Program-made: the position numbers and the translations under genes
NCBI RefSeq assembly: GCF_028473745.1
Contig: NZ_CP101137.1
Span: 3,472,001-3,536,000 of the forward strand
DNA from: Streptomyces sp. M92
GTDB lineage: Bacteria > Actinomycetota > Actinomycetes > Streptomycetales > Streptomycetaceae
Direction: 5' to 3'
DNA length: 64,000 nucleotides
Notes under the pieces: model-generated
Seen by the model: only the letters and a program-made list of their open reading frames with translations
Told to the model about the DNA's origin: nothing
Databases searched by the model: none
Shown here: positions 46,902 to 55,771 of the stretch, piece after piece
Numbering within the stretch: the first letter of the stretch is position 1
How the letters are laid out: every line of letters begins with the position of its first letter

Positions 46902-47252
46902 ATGTCTCACCTGCTCGACTCCGTCGACGCCGCGTCGCTGCGCAGCGACGTCCCGGCCTTCCGCCCCGGCGACACCGTCAACGTCCACGTGCGCGTCATC
47001 GAGGGCAACCGCTCCCGTGTGCAGCAGTTCAAGGGCGTCGTCATCCGCCGCCAGGGTGCCGGCGTGCGCGAGACCTTCACGGTCCGCAAGGTCTCCTTCT
47101 CCGTCGGCGTCGAGCGCACCTTCCCGGTGCACACCCCGATCGTGGAGAAGATCGAGCTCGTCACCAAGGGCGACGTCCGCCGTGCCAAGCTGTACTACCT
47201 GCGCGAGCTGCGCGGCAAGGCCGCGAAGATCAAGGAGAAGCGCGAGAGCTGA
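46902..47252 (+). CDS. rplS: 50S ribosomal protein L19
   Basis: 116 residues, [20 protein letters not shown] to KEKRES. The [20 protein letters not shown] block is typical. ATG at 46902 gives the family start; an in-frame ATG at 46875 (MASAKKADE) is less likely. The 136-base gap after trmD contains CTAGTTT near 46855 as a possible -10, so it may have its own promoter. Confidence 0.96.
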   Translation: MSHLLDSVDAASLRSDVPAFRPGDTVNVHVRVIEGNRSRVQQFKGVVIRRQGAGVRETFTVRKVSFSVGVERTFPVHTPIVEKIELVTKGDVRRAKLYYLRELRGKAAKIKEKRES

Positions 47253-47297
47253 GCGCCCTCCGAGGTCCGCGCCGGGGCCGGATAGCATCTGGCCCCG

Positions 47298-48098
47298 ATG
47301 GACACCGAAGCACAGCACACGGAGCGCGACCGCTCCTCCCACCCCTCCGACTCCGAGCAGCCCTCGGACCCGGAGGGCCCGGAGGAACGGTCGCGTTCCG
47401 CGTTGACGGGGTGGATCACGCAGTGGGTGCCGGGCGGCCGGATCACCGTGGCCGTGCTCGGACTGCTGATGTTCCTGCTGCTGTTCAGCACCTTCGTGCT
47501 CCAGCCCTTCCAGATCCCCAGCGGATCCATGGAGCGCGGATTGAGGATCGGGGACCGGGTTCTCGTAAACAAGTTGGCGTACCGTTTCGGTGACGGGCCG
47601 CGGCGGGGCGACATCGTCGTCTTCGACGGCACCGGGCTCTTCGGGCCCGGCGACTACATCAAACGCGTCGTCGGTGTGGGCGGGGACCACGTGGTGTGCT
47701 GCGACAGGGAGGGGAGGGTCCAGGTGAACGGCCAGTCGGCCGACGAATCGGCGTTCCTGTACCCCGGCGACCGTCCGTCCACGGTGCCCTTCGACGTCGT
47801 CGTCCCCGACGGCACCCTGCTCGTCCTGGGCGACCACCGCTCCGCCTCCAGCGACTCCCGCGACCACCTGGGTTCGCCGGGCGGCGGCATGGTCCCCGTC
47901 GACGAGGTCATTGGCCGCGCCGACTGGATCGTCTGGCCCTTCGGCCACGCCACCCACCTCGACCGACCCGACGCCTACGCGCGCGTGCCGGACGCGGAGG
48001 CGGGGGAAGCGGCGGATGGCACCTCCGGCGGCACGTCCGGTGCCGCCTCCGGCACAGCGTCCGGCGGTGCGCGCCGGTCCGAGGGCGCCGATGGGTAG
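47298..48098 (+). CDS. sipW: type I signal peptidase (first of four, SipW)
   Basis: 266 residues. Removes signal peptides of exported proteins on the outer face of the membrane. One N-terminal transmembrane helix (about 49-69) precedes the nucleophile in PSGSM (Ser77); the general base is in DYIKRVVGVGGD (Lys122), and GDHRSASSDSRDH is box E. The C-terminus is a Ser/Gly/Ala-rich tail without a clear second helix, which fits SipW. ATG at 47298. It overlaps sipX by 8 bases. Confidence 0.93.
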   Translation: MDTEAQHTERDRSSHPSDSEQPSDPEGPEERSRSALTGWITQWVPGGRITVAVLGLLMFLLLFSTFVLQPFQIPSGSMERGLRIGDRVLVNKLAYRFGDGPRRGDIVVFDGTGLFGPGDYIKRVVGVGGDHVVCCDREGRVQVNGQSADESAFLYPGDRPSTVPFDVVVPDGTLLVLGDHRSASSDSRDHLGSPGGGMVPVDEVIGRADWIVWPFGHATHLDRPDAYARVPDAEAGEAADGTSGGTSGAASGTASGGARRSEGADG

Positions 48099-49410
48099 CC
48101 GGGGGAAACCGCGCGGGGCGCCCAGCAGCCCCACGGAGAACCTGCTGCCCACCGGTTCACGGCGCACCGGCCCGCCGTCGGGCGGCCGGTCCCGCGCTGA
48201 GCGGCGCAAGCTGCAGCGCAAGGTCAAGCGGCGCCGCAGGCGCGGCGCGGTCAAGGAGATACCCCTCCTCATCGGCGTGGCCGTCCTGATAGCGCTGGTG
48301 CTGAAGACCTTCCTCGTCCAGGCGTTCGTGATCCCGTCCGGCTCCATGGAGCAGACCATCCGGATCGGTGACCGGGTCCTGGTGGACAAACTCACCCCCT
48401 GGTTCGGCTCCGAGCCGCAGCGCGGCGACGTCGTGGTCTTCCGCGACCCCGGCGGCTGGCTCCAGGGCGAGCAGACCGCCAAGAAGGACGACCCCGTCGT
48501 CGTCAAGCAGGTCAAGGAAGGCCTCGCCTTCATCGGCCTGCTGCCCTCGGACGACGAGAAGGACCTCATCAAGCGAGTCGTCGGCGTGGGCGGGGACCGG
48601 GTCAAGTGCTGTGACACCCAGGGACGCGTCACAGTGAACGGGGTTCCCCTGAACGAGGACTACCTGTACCCCGGCGACGTCCCCTCCAGGACGCCCTTCG
48701 ACGTCACGGTCCCCGAGGGCCGGCTGTGGGTGATGGGCGACCACCGATCCAACTCCGCCGACTCCCGCGCGCACCAGGACACCGACTTCGGCACGGTGTC
48801 CGAGGACGAGGTGGTGGGGCGGGCCATGGTGATCGCCTGGCCGTTCGGCCACTGGACGACCCTGGACGAACCGAAAACGTATGCGTCCGTGTCCGACTCG
48901 GCCACCGCCTCGACCACCGCCACCGGGCTGTCGCATAGGGTTGCCCCCTACGATCCGAACGCGATGATTCAACTCCCGACCCCTGCGGAACTCCCGCTCG
49001 TTATGGGAGTGGTGGGCCTGCACCGTGTGCGGCGCAGGCGGTGGCAGAGAGTGAGGAGTTGGCGTGGGGGATGTGGCGGTTGGCGCACGGTCCGGACACG
49101 ACGGCGAGGAGAACCGCGGACACCCCGTGGAAGCGGCCGGCCCGGCCCCGGACGGCGCCCCGGCCTCCGGGCACGACTCCGGGACCGAGGACGGCAGGGT
49201 GACGGACGAACAGAACGGGACCGAGGGCGAGGGCGTGGGCGGAACGCCGCCACCCAGGGCCAAGGCGGCCAAGAAGCCGCGCTCCTTCTGGAAGGAGCTG
49301 CCGATCCTGATCGGCATCGCGCTGGTGCTCGCGCTGCTGATCAAGACCTTCCTGGTGCAGGCGTTCTCCATCCCGTCCGCCTCGATGCAGAACACGCTCA
49401 CGATCAATGA
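48091..49410 (+). CDS. sipX: type I signal peptidase (SipX), frame running into sipY
   Basis: 439 residues as read. Basic N-terminus (KVKRRRRRG), helix at about 57-77, Ser85 in PSGSM, Lys161 in DLIKRVVGVGGD, box E GDHRSNSADSRAH, and a second membrane segment ELPLVMGVVGL near 304. Normal domains end around residue 320; the remaining roughly 115 residues are Arg/Gly-rich, have no motif, and overlap the sipY start by 347 bases in another frame. A TGA one base out of frame (49052-49054) sits exactly at the sipY ribosome binding site, so the proper stop may have been lost by a small indel, or a sequencing error lies nearby. ATG at 48091. Confidence 0.8.
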   Translation: MGSRGKPRGAPSSPTENLLPTGSRRTGPPSGGRSRAERRKLQRKVKRRRRRGAVKEIPLLIGVAVLIALVLKTFLVQAFVIPSGSMEQTIRIGDRVLVDKLTPWFGSEPQRGDVVVFRDPGGWLQGEQTAKKDDPVVVKQVKEGLAFIGLLPSDDEKDLIKRVVGVGGDRVKCCDTQGRVTVNGVPLNEDYLYPGDVPSRTPFDVTVPEGRLWVMGDHRSNSADSRAHQDTDFGTVSEDEVVGRAMVIAWPFGHWTTLDEPKTYASVSDSATASTTATGLSHRVAPYDPNAMIQLPTPAELPLVMGVVGLHRVRRRRWQRVRSWRGGCGGWRTVRTRRRGEPRTPRGSGRPGPGRRPGLRARLRDRGRQGDGRTERDRGRGRGRNAATQGQGGQEAALLLEGAADPDRHRAGARAADQDLPGAGVLHPVRLDAEHAHDQ

Positions 49411-50068
49411 CCGCGTCCTGGTCGACAAGCTCACCCCCTGGTTCGGCTCGGAACCCGAGCGCGGCGAGATCGTCGTCTTCCACGACCCGGACGACTGGCT
49501 GGCCGGTGAGCCGACGCCCGACCCGAACGCACTGCAGACGGTCCTCAGCTGGATCGGCCTGATGCCGTCCGCCGACGAGAAGGACCTGATCAAGCGTGTC
49601 ATCGGGGTCGGCGGCGACACCGTCGAGTGCGAGGGCACCGGCCCGGTCAAGGTGAACGGCGTGGCGCTGAACGAGGAGTCGTACGTCTACCCCGGCAACA
49701 CGCCGTGCAGCGTCGACGACCAGGGCGGCCAGTTCAAGGTGAAGGTCCCCGAGGGCCACATCTGGGTCATGGGCGACCACCGGCAGAACTCCCGGGACTC
49801 CCGCTACAACCAGTCCGACGAGCACGGCGGCATGGTCCCGGTGAAGGAGGTCGTCGGCCGCGCCATCGTGATCGCCTGGCCGATGAACCGCTGGGACACC
49901 CTCCCGGTCCCGGACACCTTCGACCAGGACGGTCTGCAGGCCGGTGGCCCGCAGGCCCGCTCGGCCGCCGCCGCGCTGTCCGTCGCGCCCCAGGGCCTGG
50001 CGGTCGCCGGGGTCGTTCCGGTCGTCTGGTGGCGCCGCAGGCGCATCGCCGCCGCCGAGACCCGCTGA
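49064..50068 (+). CDS. sipY: type I signal peptidase (SipY)
   Basis: 334 residues. A long hydrophilic acidic N-terminus (about 70 residues) precedes helix 80-100, the nucleophile Ser107 in PSASM, and Lys177 in DLIKRVIGVGGD. Box E is GDHRQNSRDSRYN. A second helix near the C-terminus (GLAVAGVVPVVWW) anchors it with an RRRR stop, as described for SipY in S. lividans. GTG at 49064 has GAGGAG at 49053-49058. The preceding sipX frame overlaps it. Confidence 0.93.
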   Translation: MGDVAVGARSGHDGEENRGHPVEAAGPAPDGAPASGHDSGTEDGRVTDEQNGTEGEGVGGTPPPRAKAAKKPRSFWKELPILIGIALVLALLIKTFLVQAFSIPSASMQNTLTINDRVLVDKLTPWFGSEPERGEIVVFHDPDDWLAGEPTPDPNALQTVLSWIGLMPSADEKDLIKRVIGVGGDTVECEGTGPVKVNGVALNEESYVYPGNTPCSVDDQGGQFKVKVPEGHIWVMGDHRQNSRDSRYNQSDEHGGMVPVKEVVGRAIVIAWPMNRWDTLPVPDTFDQDGLQAGGPQARSAAAALSVAPQGLAVAGVVPVVWWRRRRIAAAETR

Positions 50069-50191
50069 GCCGCCTCGATCCCTACGCCCGTCACCGCGGC
50101 CGCCGACGGCCGTCACCCCGGCGAGAGCGGCCCCTTCCGGGCTCCAGGAGGGGCTGCCCCGTTCCGGTACCGCCGGGTAAGGTGCGGCTTC

Positions 50192-50968
50192 ATGGGTGGC
50201 GAGAGCACGACACGTACGGCCCCGCGAGGCGGCGGCGGTGGCAAGGGCCCGGTGGGCGGCCGGACCGGACAGCGGCTGTCCGGCCTCGCCGTGGCGCTCG
50301 GTCTGGTGCTGTTCCTCGGGGGCTTCGCCTGGGGAGCGGTGGTCTACCGCCCCTACACCGTGCCGACCGGCTCCATGTCGCCCAGCATCGACGCCGGTGA
50401 CCGGGTGCTGGCGCAGCGCATCGACGGCGCCGACGTACGGCGCGGTGACGTCGTCGTCTTCAAGGACGCGACCTGGGCCAACGCCCCGATGGTCAAGCGG
50501 GTCGTCGCCGTCGGCGGGGACACCGTCTCCTGCTGCCAGGAGGGCAAGCTCAAGGTCAACGGCAAGGTGATCGACGAGCCGTACCTGGCCGCCGGTACGC
50601 CGGCCGAGAACAGCGGCTTCCCCACCGTGACCGTTCCCGAGGGCCGCCTGTTCCTGCTCGGTGACGAGCGGGGCACCTCCGTGGACTCCACCGCCCACCT
50701 CACCGACACCGCCGGCGGCACCGTGTCGCGCGCCAACGTGGACGCCCGCGTCGACGCCGTGGTCTGGCCCATGAACGGCATGCTGGAACGTCCGGCCGGC
50801 TTCGAGACGCTGGGCGGCCTCTCCTCGCCCGGTCCGCTCAGGACAGTGGTCGGGCTGATCGTCGCCGGCGCGGTACTGATCCTCGGCGGTGCCGCGTACG
50901 GGCCCGTCGCCAAGCGGGCCGCAGCCGCCCGCTCCCGGACCGCGACGGGGAGCACCGGTGGCCGCTGA
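50192..50968 (+). CDS. sipZ: type I signal peptidase (SipZ)
   Basis: 258 residues. Helix at about 31-51, nucleophile Ser61 in PTGSM, Lys102 in MVKRVVAVGGD, GDERGTSVDST as a variant box E (Glu replaces the usual His), and a C-terminal second helix (TVVGLIVAGAVLILGG) with a basic tail. ATG at 50192, after a 123-bp gap from sipY. It overlaps the Nudix gene by 11 bases. Confidence 0.92.
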   Translation: MGGESTTRTAPRGGGGGKGPVGGRTGQRLSGLAVALGLVLFLGGFAWGAVVYRPYTVPTGSMSPSIDAGDRVLAQRIDGADVRRGDVVVFKDATWANAPMVKRVVAVGGDTVSCCQEGKLKVNGKVIDEPYLAAGTPAENSGFPTVTVPEGRLFLLGDERGTSVDSTAHLTDTAGGTVSRANVDARVDAVVWPMNGMLERPAGFETLGGLSSPGPLRTVVGLIVAGAVLILGGAAYGPVAKRAAAARSRTATGSTGGR

Positions 50969-51482
50969 GACGACACCGGCCGGTCAGGACACCTACGAGG
51001 GCGGACTGCGCAGGGTCGCCCGGGTGGTGCTGCTCGACCCCGAGGACCGCATCCTGCTCCTGCACGGGCACGAACCCGACGACCCGGCCGACGACTGGTG
51101 GTTCACCCCGGGCGGCGGTGTGGAGGGCGAGGAGACCCGTGAGGAGGCCGCACGGCGGGAGCTCGCGGAGGAGACCGGCATCACCGACATCGAGCTCGGC
51201 CCGGTGCTGTGGCGGCGCAGATGCTCCTTCCCCTTCGCGGGCCGCCGCTGGGACCAGGACGAGTGGTACTACCTGGCCCGGACGAAGCAGACCGCGACCC
51301 AGGCCCTCGGGCTGACCGAACTGGAGCGGCGCAGCGTCGCCGGAGCGCGCTGGTGGACGTGTCGGGAACTGACCCGGGCACATGAGACGGTGTATCCGAC
51401 CAGACTCGCCGAGCTGCTGCGCGAGCTGCTCGACGAAGGTCCCCCCGCCGGGCCGGTGACCCTGGACACGGAAATCGTCTAG
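50958..51482 (+). CDS. Nudix hydrolase
   Basis: 174 residues. The Nudix box is complete: GVEGEETREEAARRELAEET (GX5EX7REUXEEXGU), about residues 53-72, with WWFTPGGG just ahead. It hydrolyses a nucleoside diphosphate linked to another group; the substrate is unknown. GTG at 50958 overlaps the end of sipZ. Being coupled to the signal peptidases is a conserved streptomycete arrangement without an obvious mechanistic reason. Confidence 0.9.
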   Translation: MAAETTPAGQDTYEGGLRRVARVVLLDPEDRILLLHGHEPDDPADDWWFTPGGGVEGEETREEAARRELAEETGITDIELGPVLWRRRCSFPFAGRRWDQDEWYYLARTKQTATQALGLTELERRSVAGARWWTCRELTRAHETVYPTRLAELLRELLDEGPPAGPVTLDTEIV

Positions 51483-51538
51483 GGGCTCACGGGACTGGCG
51501 CACAATGGTGGGACCGCACGGCTGAAGGGGAACATGCC

Positions 51539-51847
51539 ATGAGCGCCGAGGACCTCGAGAAGTACGAGACCGAGATGGAGCTCAAGCTCTACCGGGAGTA
51601 CCGCGATGTCGTCGGTCTGTTCAAATACGTGATCGAGACCGAGCGGCGTTTCTACCTCACCAACGACTACGAGATGCAGGTGCACTCGGTCCAGGGAGAG
51701 GTCTTCTTCGAGGTGTCCATGGCCGACGCCTGGGTGTGGGACATGTACCGCCCGGCCCGGTTCGTGAAACAGGTGCGCGTCCTGACGTTCAAGGACGTGA
51801 ACATCGAGGAGCTCAACAAGAGCGACCTCGAACTTCCCAGCGGCTGA
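51539..51847 (+). CDS. DUF2469 family protein
   Basis: 102 residues, MSAEDLEKYETEMELKLYRE onward, ending DLELPSG. Highly charged and rich in aromatic residues (VVGLFKYVIETERRFYLTND). A family restricted to actinobacteria, of unknown function, usually next to yraN. ATG at 51539 follows GAAGGGGA. A clear terminator comes right after. Confidence 0.9.
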   Translation: MSAEDLEKYETEMELKLYREYRDVVGLFKYVIETERRFYLTNDYEMQVHSVQGEVFFEVSMADAWVWDMYRPARFVKQVRVLTFKDVNIEELNKSDLELPSG

Positions 51848-51856
51848 CGATCCGCG

Positions 51857-51880
51857 CTTGCCACCCGTGTGGGTGGCAAG
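51857..51880 (+). terminator. terminator after the DUF2469 gene
   Basis: A perfect 10-bp stem CTTGCCACCC / GGGTGGCAAG with a GTGT loop, followed by GTTGTCC. Nine bases after the stop codon. Confidence 0.85.
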
Positions 51881-51964
51881 GTTGTCCACAGTCGTCCGAC
51901 CGTCCACCAAGATCCAATAGCTCGCCGAGCTGCCCTCATCGTTGGCGCCGGAGGTGGTGCCGAC

Positions 51965-52327
51965 ATGAACGCACGAGGTGCGATGGGCAAGTACGGCGAG
52001 ACGCTCGCCGCCCGCCGGCTGACCGGGGCCGGCATGACGGTCCTGGAGCGCAACTGGCGCTGTGGCCGGACCGGCGAGATCGACATCGTCGCCCGGGACG
52101 GGGACGTCCTGGTCGTCTGCGAGGTCAAGACACGCAGGGACGGCTCCTTCGAGCATCCGATGGCCGCGGTGACCCCGGAGAAGGCGGACCGGCTGCGGCG
52201 GCTCGCCGAACGCTGGATCCAGACCCACGGAGGGGCTCCGCCCGGCGGCGTCCGCATCGACCTGATCGGGGTGCTCCTCCCGCAGCGCGGGGCCCCGGTG
52301 GTCGAGCACGCCCGGGGGGTGGCGTGA
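51965..52327 (+). CDS. yraN: YraN family nuclease-fold protein (UPF0102)
   Basis: 120 residues. A restriction-endonuclease-like fold with the pattern [21 protein letters not shown] (E/D-x-V-K catalytic core, about 38-58). Cellular role unresolved; it co-occurs with comM and dprA. ATG at 51965 has GGAGGT 8 bases upstream; the frame opens earlier but without similarity. Its stop TGATG overlaps the comM ATG. Confidence 0.9.
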   Translation: MNARGAMGKYGETLAARRLTGAGMTVLERNWRCGRTGEIDIVARDGDVLVVCEVKTRRDGSFEHPMAAVTPEKADRLRRLAERWIQTHGGAPPGGVRIDLIGVLLPQRGAPVVEHARGVA

Positions 52328-53952
52328 TGGGATTCGCGCGTACGTGCTCCGTGGCGCTCGTCGGCGTCGAGGGCGTGGTCGTCGAGGTCCAGGCCGACCT
52401 GGAGCCGGGCGTGGCGGCGTTCACGCTGGTGGGGCTGCCGGACAAGAGCCTGACCGAGAGCCGGGACCGGGTGCGGGCCGCGGTCGTGAACTCGGGCGCC
52501 GAGTGGCCGCAGAAGAAGCTGACGGTGGGCCTCAGCCCGGCGTCGGTGCCGAAGAGCGGCAGCGGCTTCGACATGGCGGTCGCCGCGGCCGTCCTCGGCG
52601 CCGCCGAGCGGATCGATCCCCGTGTGCTCGCCGACATCGTGATGATCGGCGAGCTGGGCCTGGACGGACGGGTACGGCCGGTGCGCGGCATCCTCCCGGC
52701 GGTCCTGGCCGCGGCGGAGGCCGGCTACGAGCAGGTCGTCGTGCCCGAGTGCGCCGCCGCCGAGGCGTCCTTGGTGCCCGGCGTCTCGGTGCTCGGCGTG
52801 CGCAGCCTGCGCCAGCTGATCGCCGTCCTCGCCGACGAGCCCGTGCCGGAGGAGGCACAGGACCAGCAGGGCCGGCCCGACCCGCTCCTGGCGGGCCTGC
52901 GCATGCCCGGCACCGGCGCCGCCACCGGGACGCACAGCATGGGCACGGCGCAGTGCGAGAACGGCCGCGACCTGGCCGACGTCGTGGGCCAGGACTCGGC
53001 GCGCACGGCGGTGGAGGTCGCCGCGGCCGGCGGACACAACCTGTTCCTGGAGGGGCCGCCGGGCGCCGGCAAGACCATGCTCGCCGAGCGCCTGCCGGCC
53101 ATCCTGCCCCGGCTCCACCGGACGGAGTCGCTGGAGGTCACCGCCGTGCACTCGGTCGCGGGACTGCTGCCGCCGGGCAAACCCCTGATCGACGTGGCCC
53201 CCTACTGCGCACCGCACCACTCCGCCACGATGCAGGCCCTGGTCGGGGGCGGCCCCGGCATGGCACGGCCGGGAGCCGTCTCCCTGGCACACCGGGGCGT
53301 CCTGTTCCTGGACGAGACACCCGAATTCAGCGGCCAGGCCCTCGACGCCCTGCGGCAGCCGCTGGAGTCCGGGCACGTCGTCATCGCGCGCAGTGCGGGC
53401 GTGGTGCGGTTCCCGGCGCGGTTCCTGATGGTGCTCGCCGCCAATCCCTGCCCGTGCGGGCGGTTCTCGAGGAACGACGAGCTGTGCCAGTGCCCGTCCG
53501 CGGCGATCCGCCGCTACCAGGCCAGGCTGTCCGGCCCGCTGCTGGACCGCGTCGATCTGCGGGTCGAGGTGGAGCGCCTCACGCGCGGCCAGCTGGCCGG
53601 GGAGGGCTCCCGGGGCGACACCACCGCGACGGTCGCCGACCGGGTGCGGGCGGCCCGCGAACGGGCGGCCGTACGCCTCCACGGCACGCCGTGGCGGTCC
53701 AACAGCGAGGTGCCCGGACGCGAGCTGCGCAGCCGCTGGCACACCGCGCCGGGTGCGCTGGAGGAGGCCGAGCGCAGCCTGGAGCGGGGCGCGCTCACCG
53801 CCCGGGGCCTCGACCGGGTGCTGCGTGTCGCCTGGACCGTCGCCGACCTCGTCGGCCACGACCGGCCCGACGCACGGGACGTCGCACTGGCGCTGCAACT
53901 GCGCACGGGAGTGCCGCGGGGCGTGCCCATGACCCTGGGGGCGCTGACGTGA
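52327..53952 (+). CDS. comM: YifB/ComM family Mg-chelatase-like AAA ATPase
   Basis: 541 residues. N-terminal Lon-protease-like domain (FTLVGLPDKSLTESRDRVRA), then AAA+ with Walker A EGPPGAGKTMLAE (about 237-249), LFLDETPEFSGQALDALRQP, and the zinc-finger-like CPCG/CQC segment, ending in the lid with LDRVDLRVEV. In Vibrio and Haemophilus ComM is a helicase that promotes branch migration in natural transformation; its role in Streptomyces is unproven. Overlaps yraN by one base and dprA by four. Confidence 0.93.
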   Translation: MGFARTCSVALVGVEGVVVEVQADLEPGVAAFTLVGLPDKSLTESRDRVRAAVVNSGAEWPQKKLTVGLSPASVPKSGSGFDMAVAAAVLGAAERIDPRVLADIVMIGELGLDGRVRPVRGILPAVLAAAEAGYEQVVVPECAAAEASLVPGVSVLGVRSLRQLIAVLADEPVPEEAQDQQGRPDPLLAGLRMPGTGAATGTHSMGTAQCENGRDLADVVGQDSARTAVEVAAAGGHNLFLEGPPGAGKTMLAERLPAILPRLHRTESLEVTAVHSVAGLLPPGKPLIDVAPYCAPHHSATMQALVGGGPGMARPGAVSLAHRGVLFLDETPEFSGQALDALRQPLESGHVVIARSAGVVRFPARFLMVLAANPCPCGRFSRNDELCQCPSAAIRRYQARLSGPLLDRVDLRVEVERLTRGQLAGEGSRGDTTATVADRVRAARERAAVRLHGTPWRSNSEVPGRELRSRWHTAPGALEEAERSLERGALTARGLDRVLRVAWTVADLVGHDRPDARDVALALQLRTGVPRGVPMTLGALT

Positions 53953-55487
53953 ACGGCGGCGGGGAGGCGCGAGGTCCTGAGGCCTCGCGCGGACGTGAAG
54001 ACCTGCGTGGGCGCGAGGCAGTGGGCGGGCGGGAAGACCCGCGGGGAGGCGACCTGCCGGGAGGGGATGAAGCGAGGGCAGGCGAGGACGCACGCGGGAG
54101 TGAAGATCTGTGCGGGCGGGCGGACGTGCGTGGAGACGCGGCACTGCGTGGAGGTGCGGACGTGCGTGGAGGGACGGACCTGGGTGGAGGTGCGGGCCCG
54201 CGTGGGCGTGAGGGCCCGCGCGGAGACGCGGCACTGCGTGGAGGGACGGACCTGCGGGACCTCGACGTTCCGCAAGGACGTGAGGCTTCGCAAGAACGTG
54301 CGGAGCCGCGCCGGGGCGACGGTGGGGCGTGCGGCACCTGGGCGGACGACGACGAGCTGCTCGGTCGCGTCTTCCTCACCAGGGTCATCGAACCCGGGGA
54401 CGAGACCGGTGGCCGGTGGGTGCGTGAGCGCGGTGTCCCCGACGTGGTGCGGCGGCTGCGCGAGGGTGTGCGCCCCCTGCCGGGCGTGAGCCCCAAGCGG
54501 TGGGCCGGCCTCTGCGCCCGGGCGGCACGTGCCGACCCCCGCCGGGACCTCGCCGTCGCGCGGGCGGCGGGGGTGCGGTTCGTGACACCCGGGACCGTCG
54601 AGTGGCCGGGCCCGCTCGACGACCTGGGCGACGCCCGTCCCCTCGGACTGTGGGTGCGTGGCAGGCCCAGTCTGCGGATGTGGGCGCTCAGGTCGGTGGC
54701 AGTCGTGGGCGCCCGCGCCTGCACCGAGTACGGAGCACACATGGCGGCCACCCTCGCCGCCGGCCTGGCGGAACGCGGCTGGGTCGTGGTGTCCGGGGGC
54801 GCCTACGGAATCGACGGCGCCGCCCACCGGGGCGCCCTCGGCGCGGGCGGAGCCACGGCGGCCGTGCTGGCCTGCGGCGTCGACCGCCCCTATCCGCCCG
54901 GACACGCCAGGCTCATCACCAGGATCGCGGAACAGGGCCTGGTCGTCGGGGAGCTGCCACCGGGCGATCATCCGACGCCGAGCAGATTCATCCTGCGCAA
55001 CCGCGTGATCGCCGCGCTCACCCGGGGCACGGTGGTCGTCGAGGCCGCCTACCGCAGCGGCTCGCTGGTCACCGCGCGGGCCGCCCAGCGTCTGGGCCGG
55101 CACACGATGGGCGTGCCCGGACCGGCCACCAGCGCGCTGTCCGCGGGAGTGCACGAGCTGCTGCGCGGCGACGCGGTGCTCGTCGGCGACGCCGCCGAGG
55201 TCGTGGAACTGGTCGGCGACATGGGCGAGGTGGCCCCGGACCGGCGCGGACCGGTGCTCCCCACCGACCTGCTGGAATCCCGCACCCGTCAGGTGCTGGC
55301 CGGGCTCCCCGCGCGCGGAGCGGCCACGGCCGCCGAGGTCGCGTGCCGGGCCCAGACCACACAGGACGACGCGATCGCGAGACTGTACGAGCTTCGAGCA
55401 CTTGGTTACGTCGAACGACACGGCGACGGCTGGAAGTTGACACGCCAGGCGATGATCTCTGTCCGCGGCGCCCGGCCTCCGTCCTGA
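53949..55487 (+). CDS. dprA: DNA processing protein DprA with a repeat-rich N-terminal extension
   Basis: 512 residues. Residues from about 132 form DprA: helical SAM-like part, then the Rossmann fold with SVAVVGARACTEYGAHMA, VVSGGAYGIDGAAHRGAL, GELPPGDHPTPSRFILRNRVIA-type core (read in overlapping segments), and a C-terminal winged helix. DprA loads RecA on single-stranded DNA. Residues 1-130 are low-complexity hexapeptide repeats (REDLRG, GADVRG, DAALRG) coded by about 18-bp tandem repeats and are absent from typical DprA. GTG at 53949 overlaps the comM stop, which argues for this start; internal GTGs at Val60 and Val72 are alternatives. Confidence 0.88.
   Translation: MNGGGEARGPEASRGREDLRGREAVGGREDPRGGDLPGGDEARAGEDARGSEDLCGRADVRGDAALRGGADVRGGTDLGGGAGPRGREGPRGDAALRGGTDLRDLDVPQGREASQERAEPRRGDGGACGTWADDDELLGRVFLTRVIEPGDETGGRWVRERGVPDVVRRLREGVRPLPGVSPKRWAGLCARAARADPRRDLAVARAAGVRFVTPGTVEWPGPLDDLGDARPLGLWVRGRPSLRMWALRSVAVVGARACTEYGAHMAATLAAGLAERGWVVVSGGAYGIDGAAHRGALGAGGATAAVLACGVDRPYPPGHARLITRIAEQGLVVGELPPGDHPTPSRFILRNRVIAALTRGTVVVEAAYRSGSLVTARAAQRLGRHTMGVPGPATSALSAGVHELLRGDAVLVGDAAEVVELVGDMGEVAPDRRGPVLPTDLLESRTRQVLAGLPARGAATAAEVACRAQTTQDDAIARLYELRALGYVERHGDGWKLTRQAMISVRGARPPS
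53985..54280 (+). repeat. 18-bp coding tandem repeats in dprA
   Basis: Degenerate 18-bp units coding xxxxRG hexapeptides. The word GAGACGCGGCACTGCGTGGA occurs at 54131 and again at 54220, 89 to 90 bases apart, i.e. five units. G-rich on the + strand like the other tandem repeats in this window. Confidence 0.65.
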
Positions 55488-55771
55488 CCCTCCGTGTTCG
55501 GCCGTCCGGGGGAACCCCGACGCCCTTGGGAATCCAGGCAGTTGAGGTATTCGAGTGATCACGCAGAGCGATCATCGTCCCCCCTGTAGAGCGTTCAGCG
55601 GAACGTATCTGCGCACCGCCCTCCCTCCGCTCTTCGCGCACCGCGACAGCCCAGTCACGCTACGCTCACGAGGACCCCCACGCAGAACACGGACAACAGG
55701 CGACAACCAGACAGCAGACCGGCAGCCTCACCAGGCACACCAGATCACGGCAGAACGGCACAAGGCGACGA

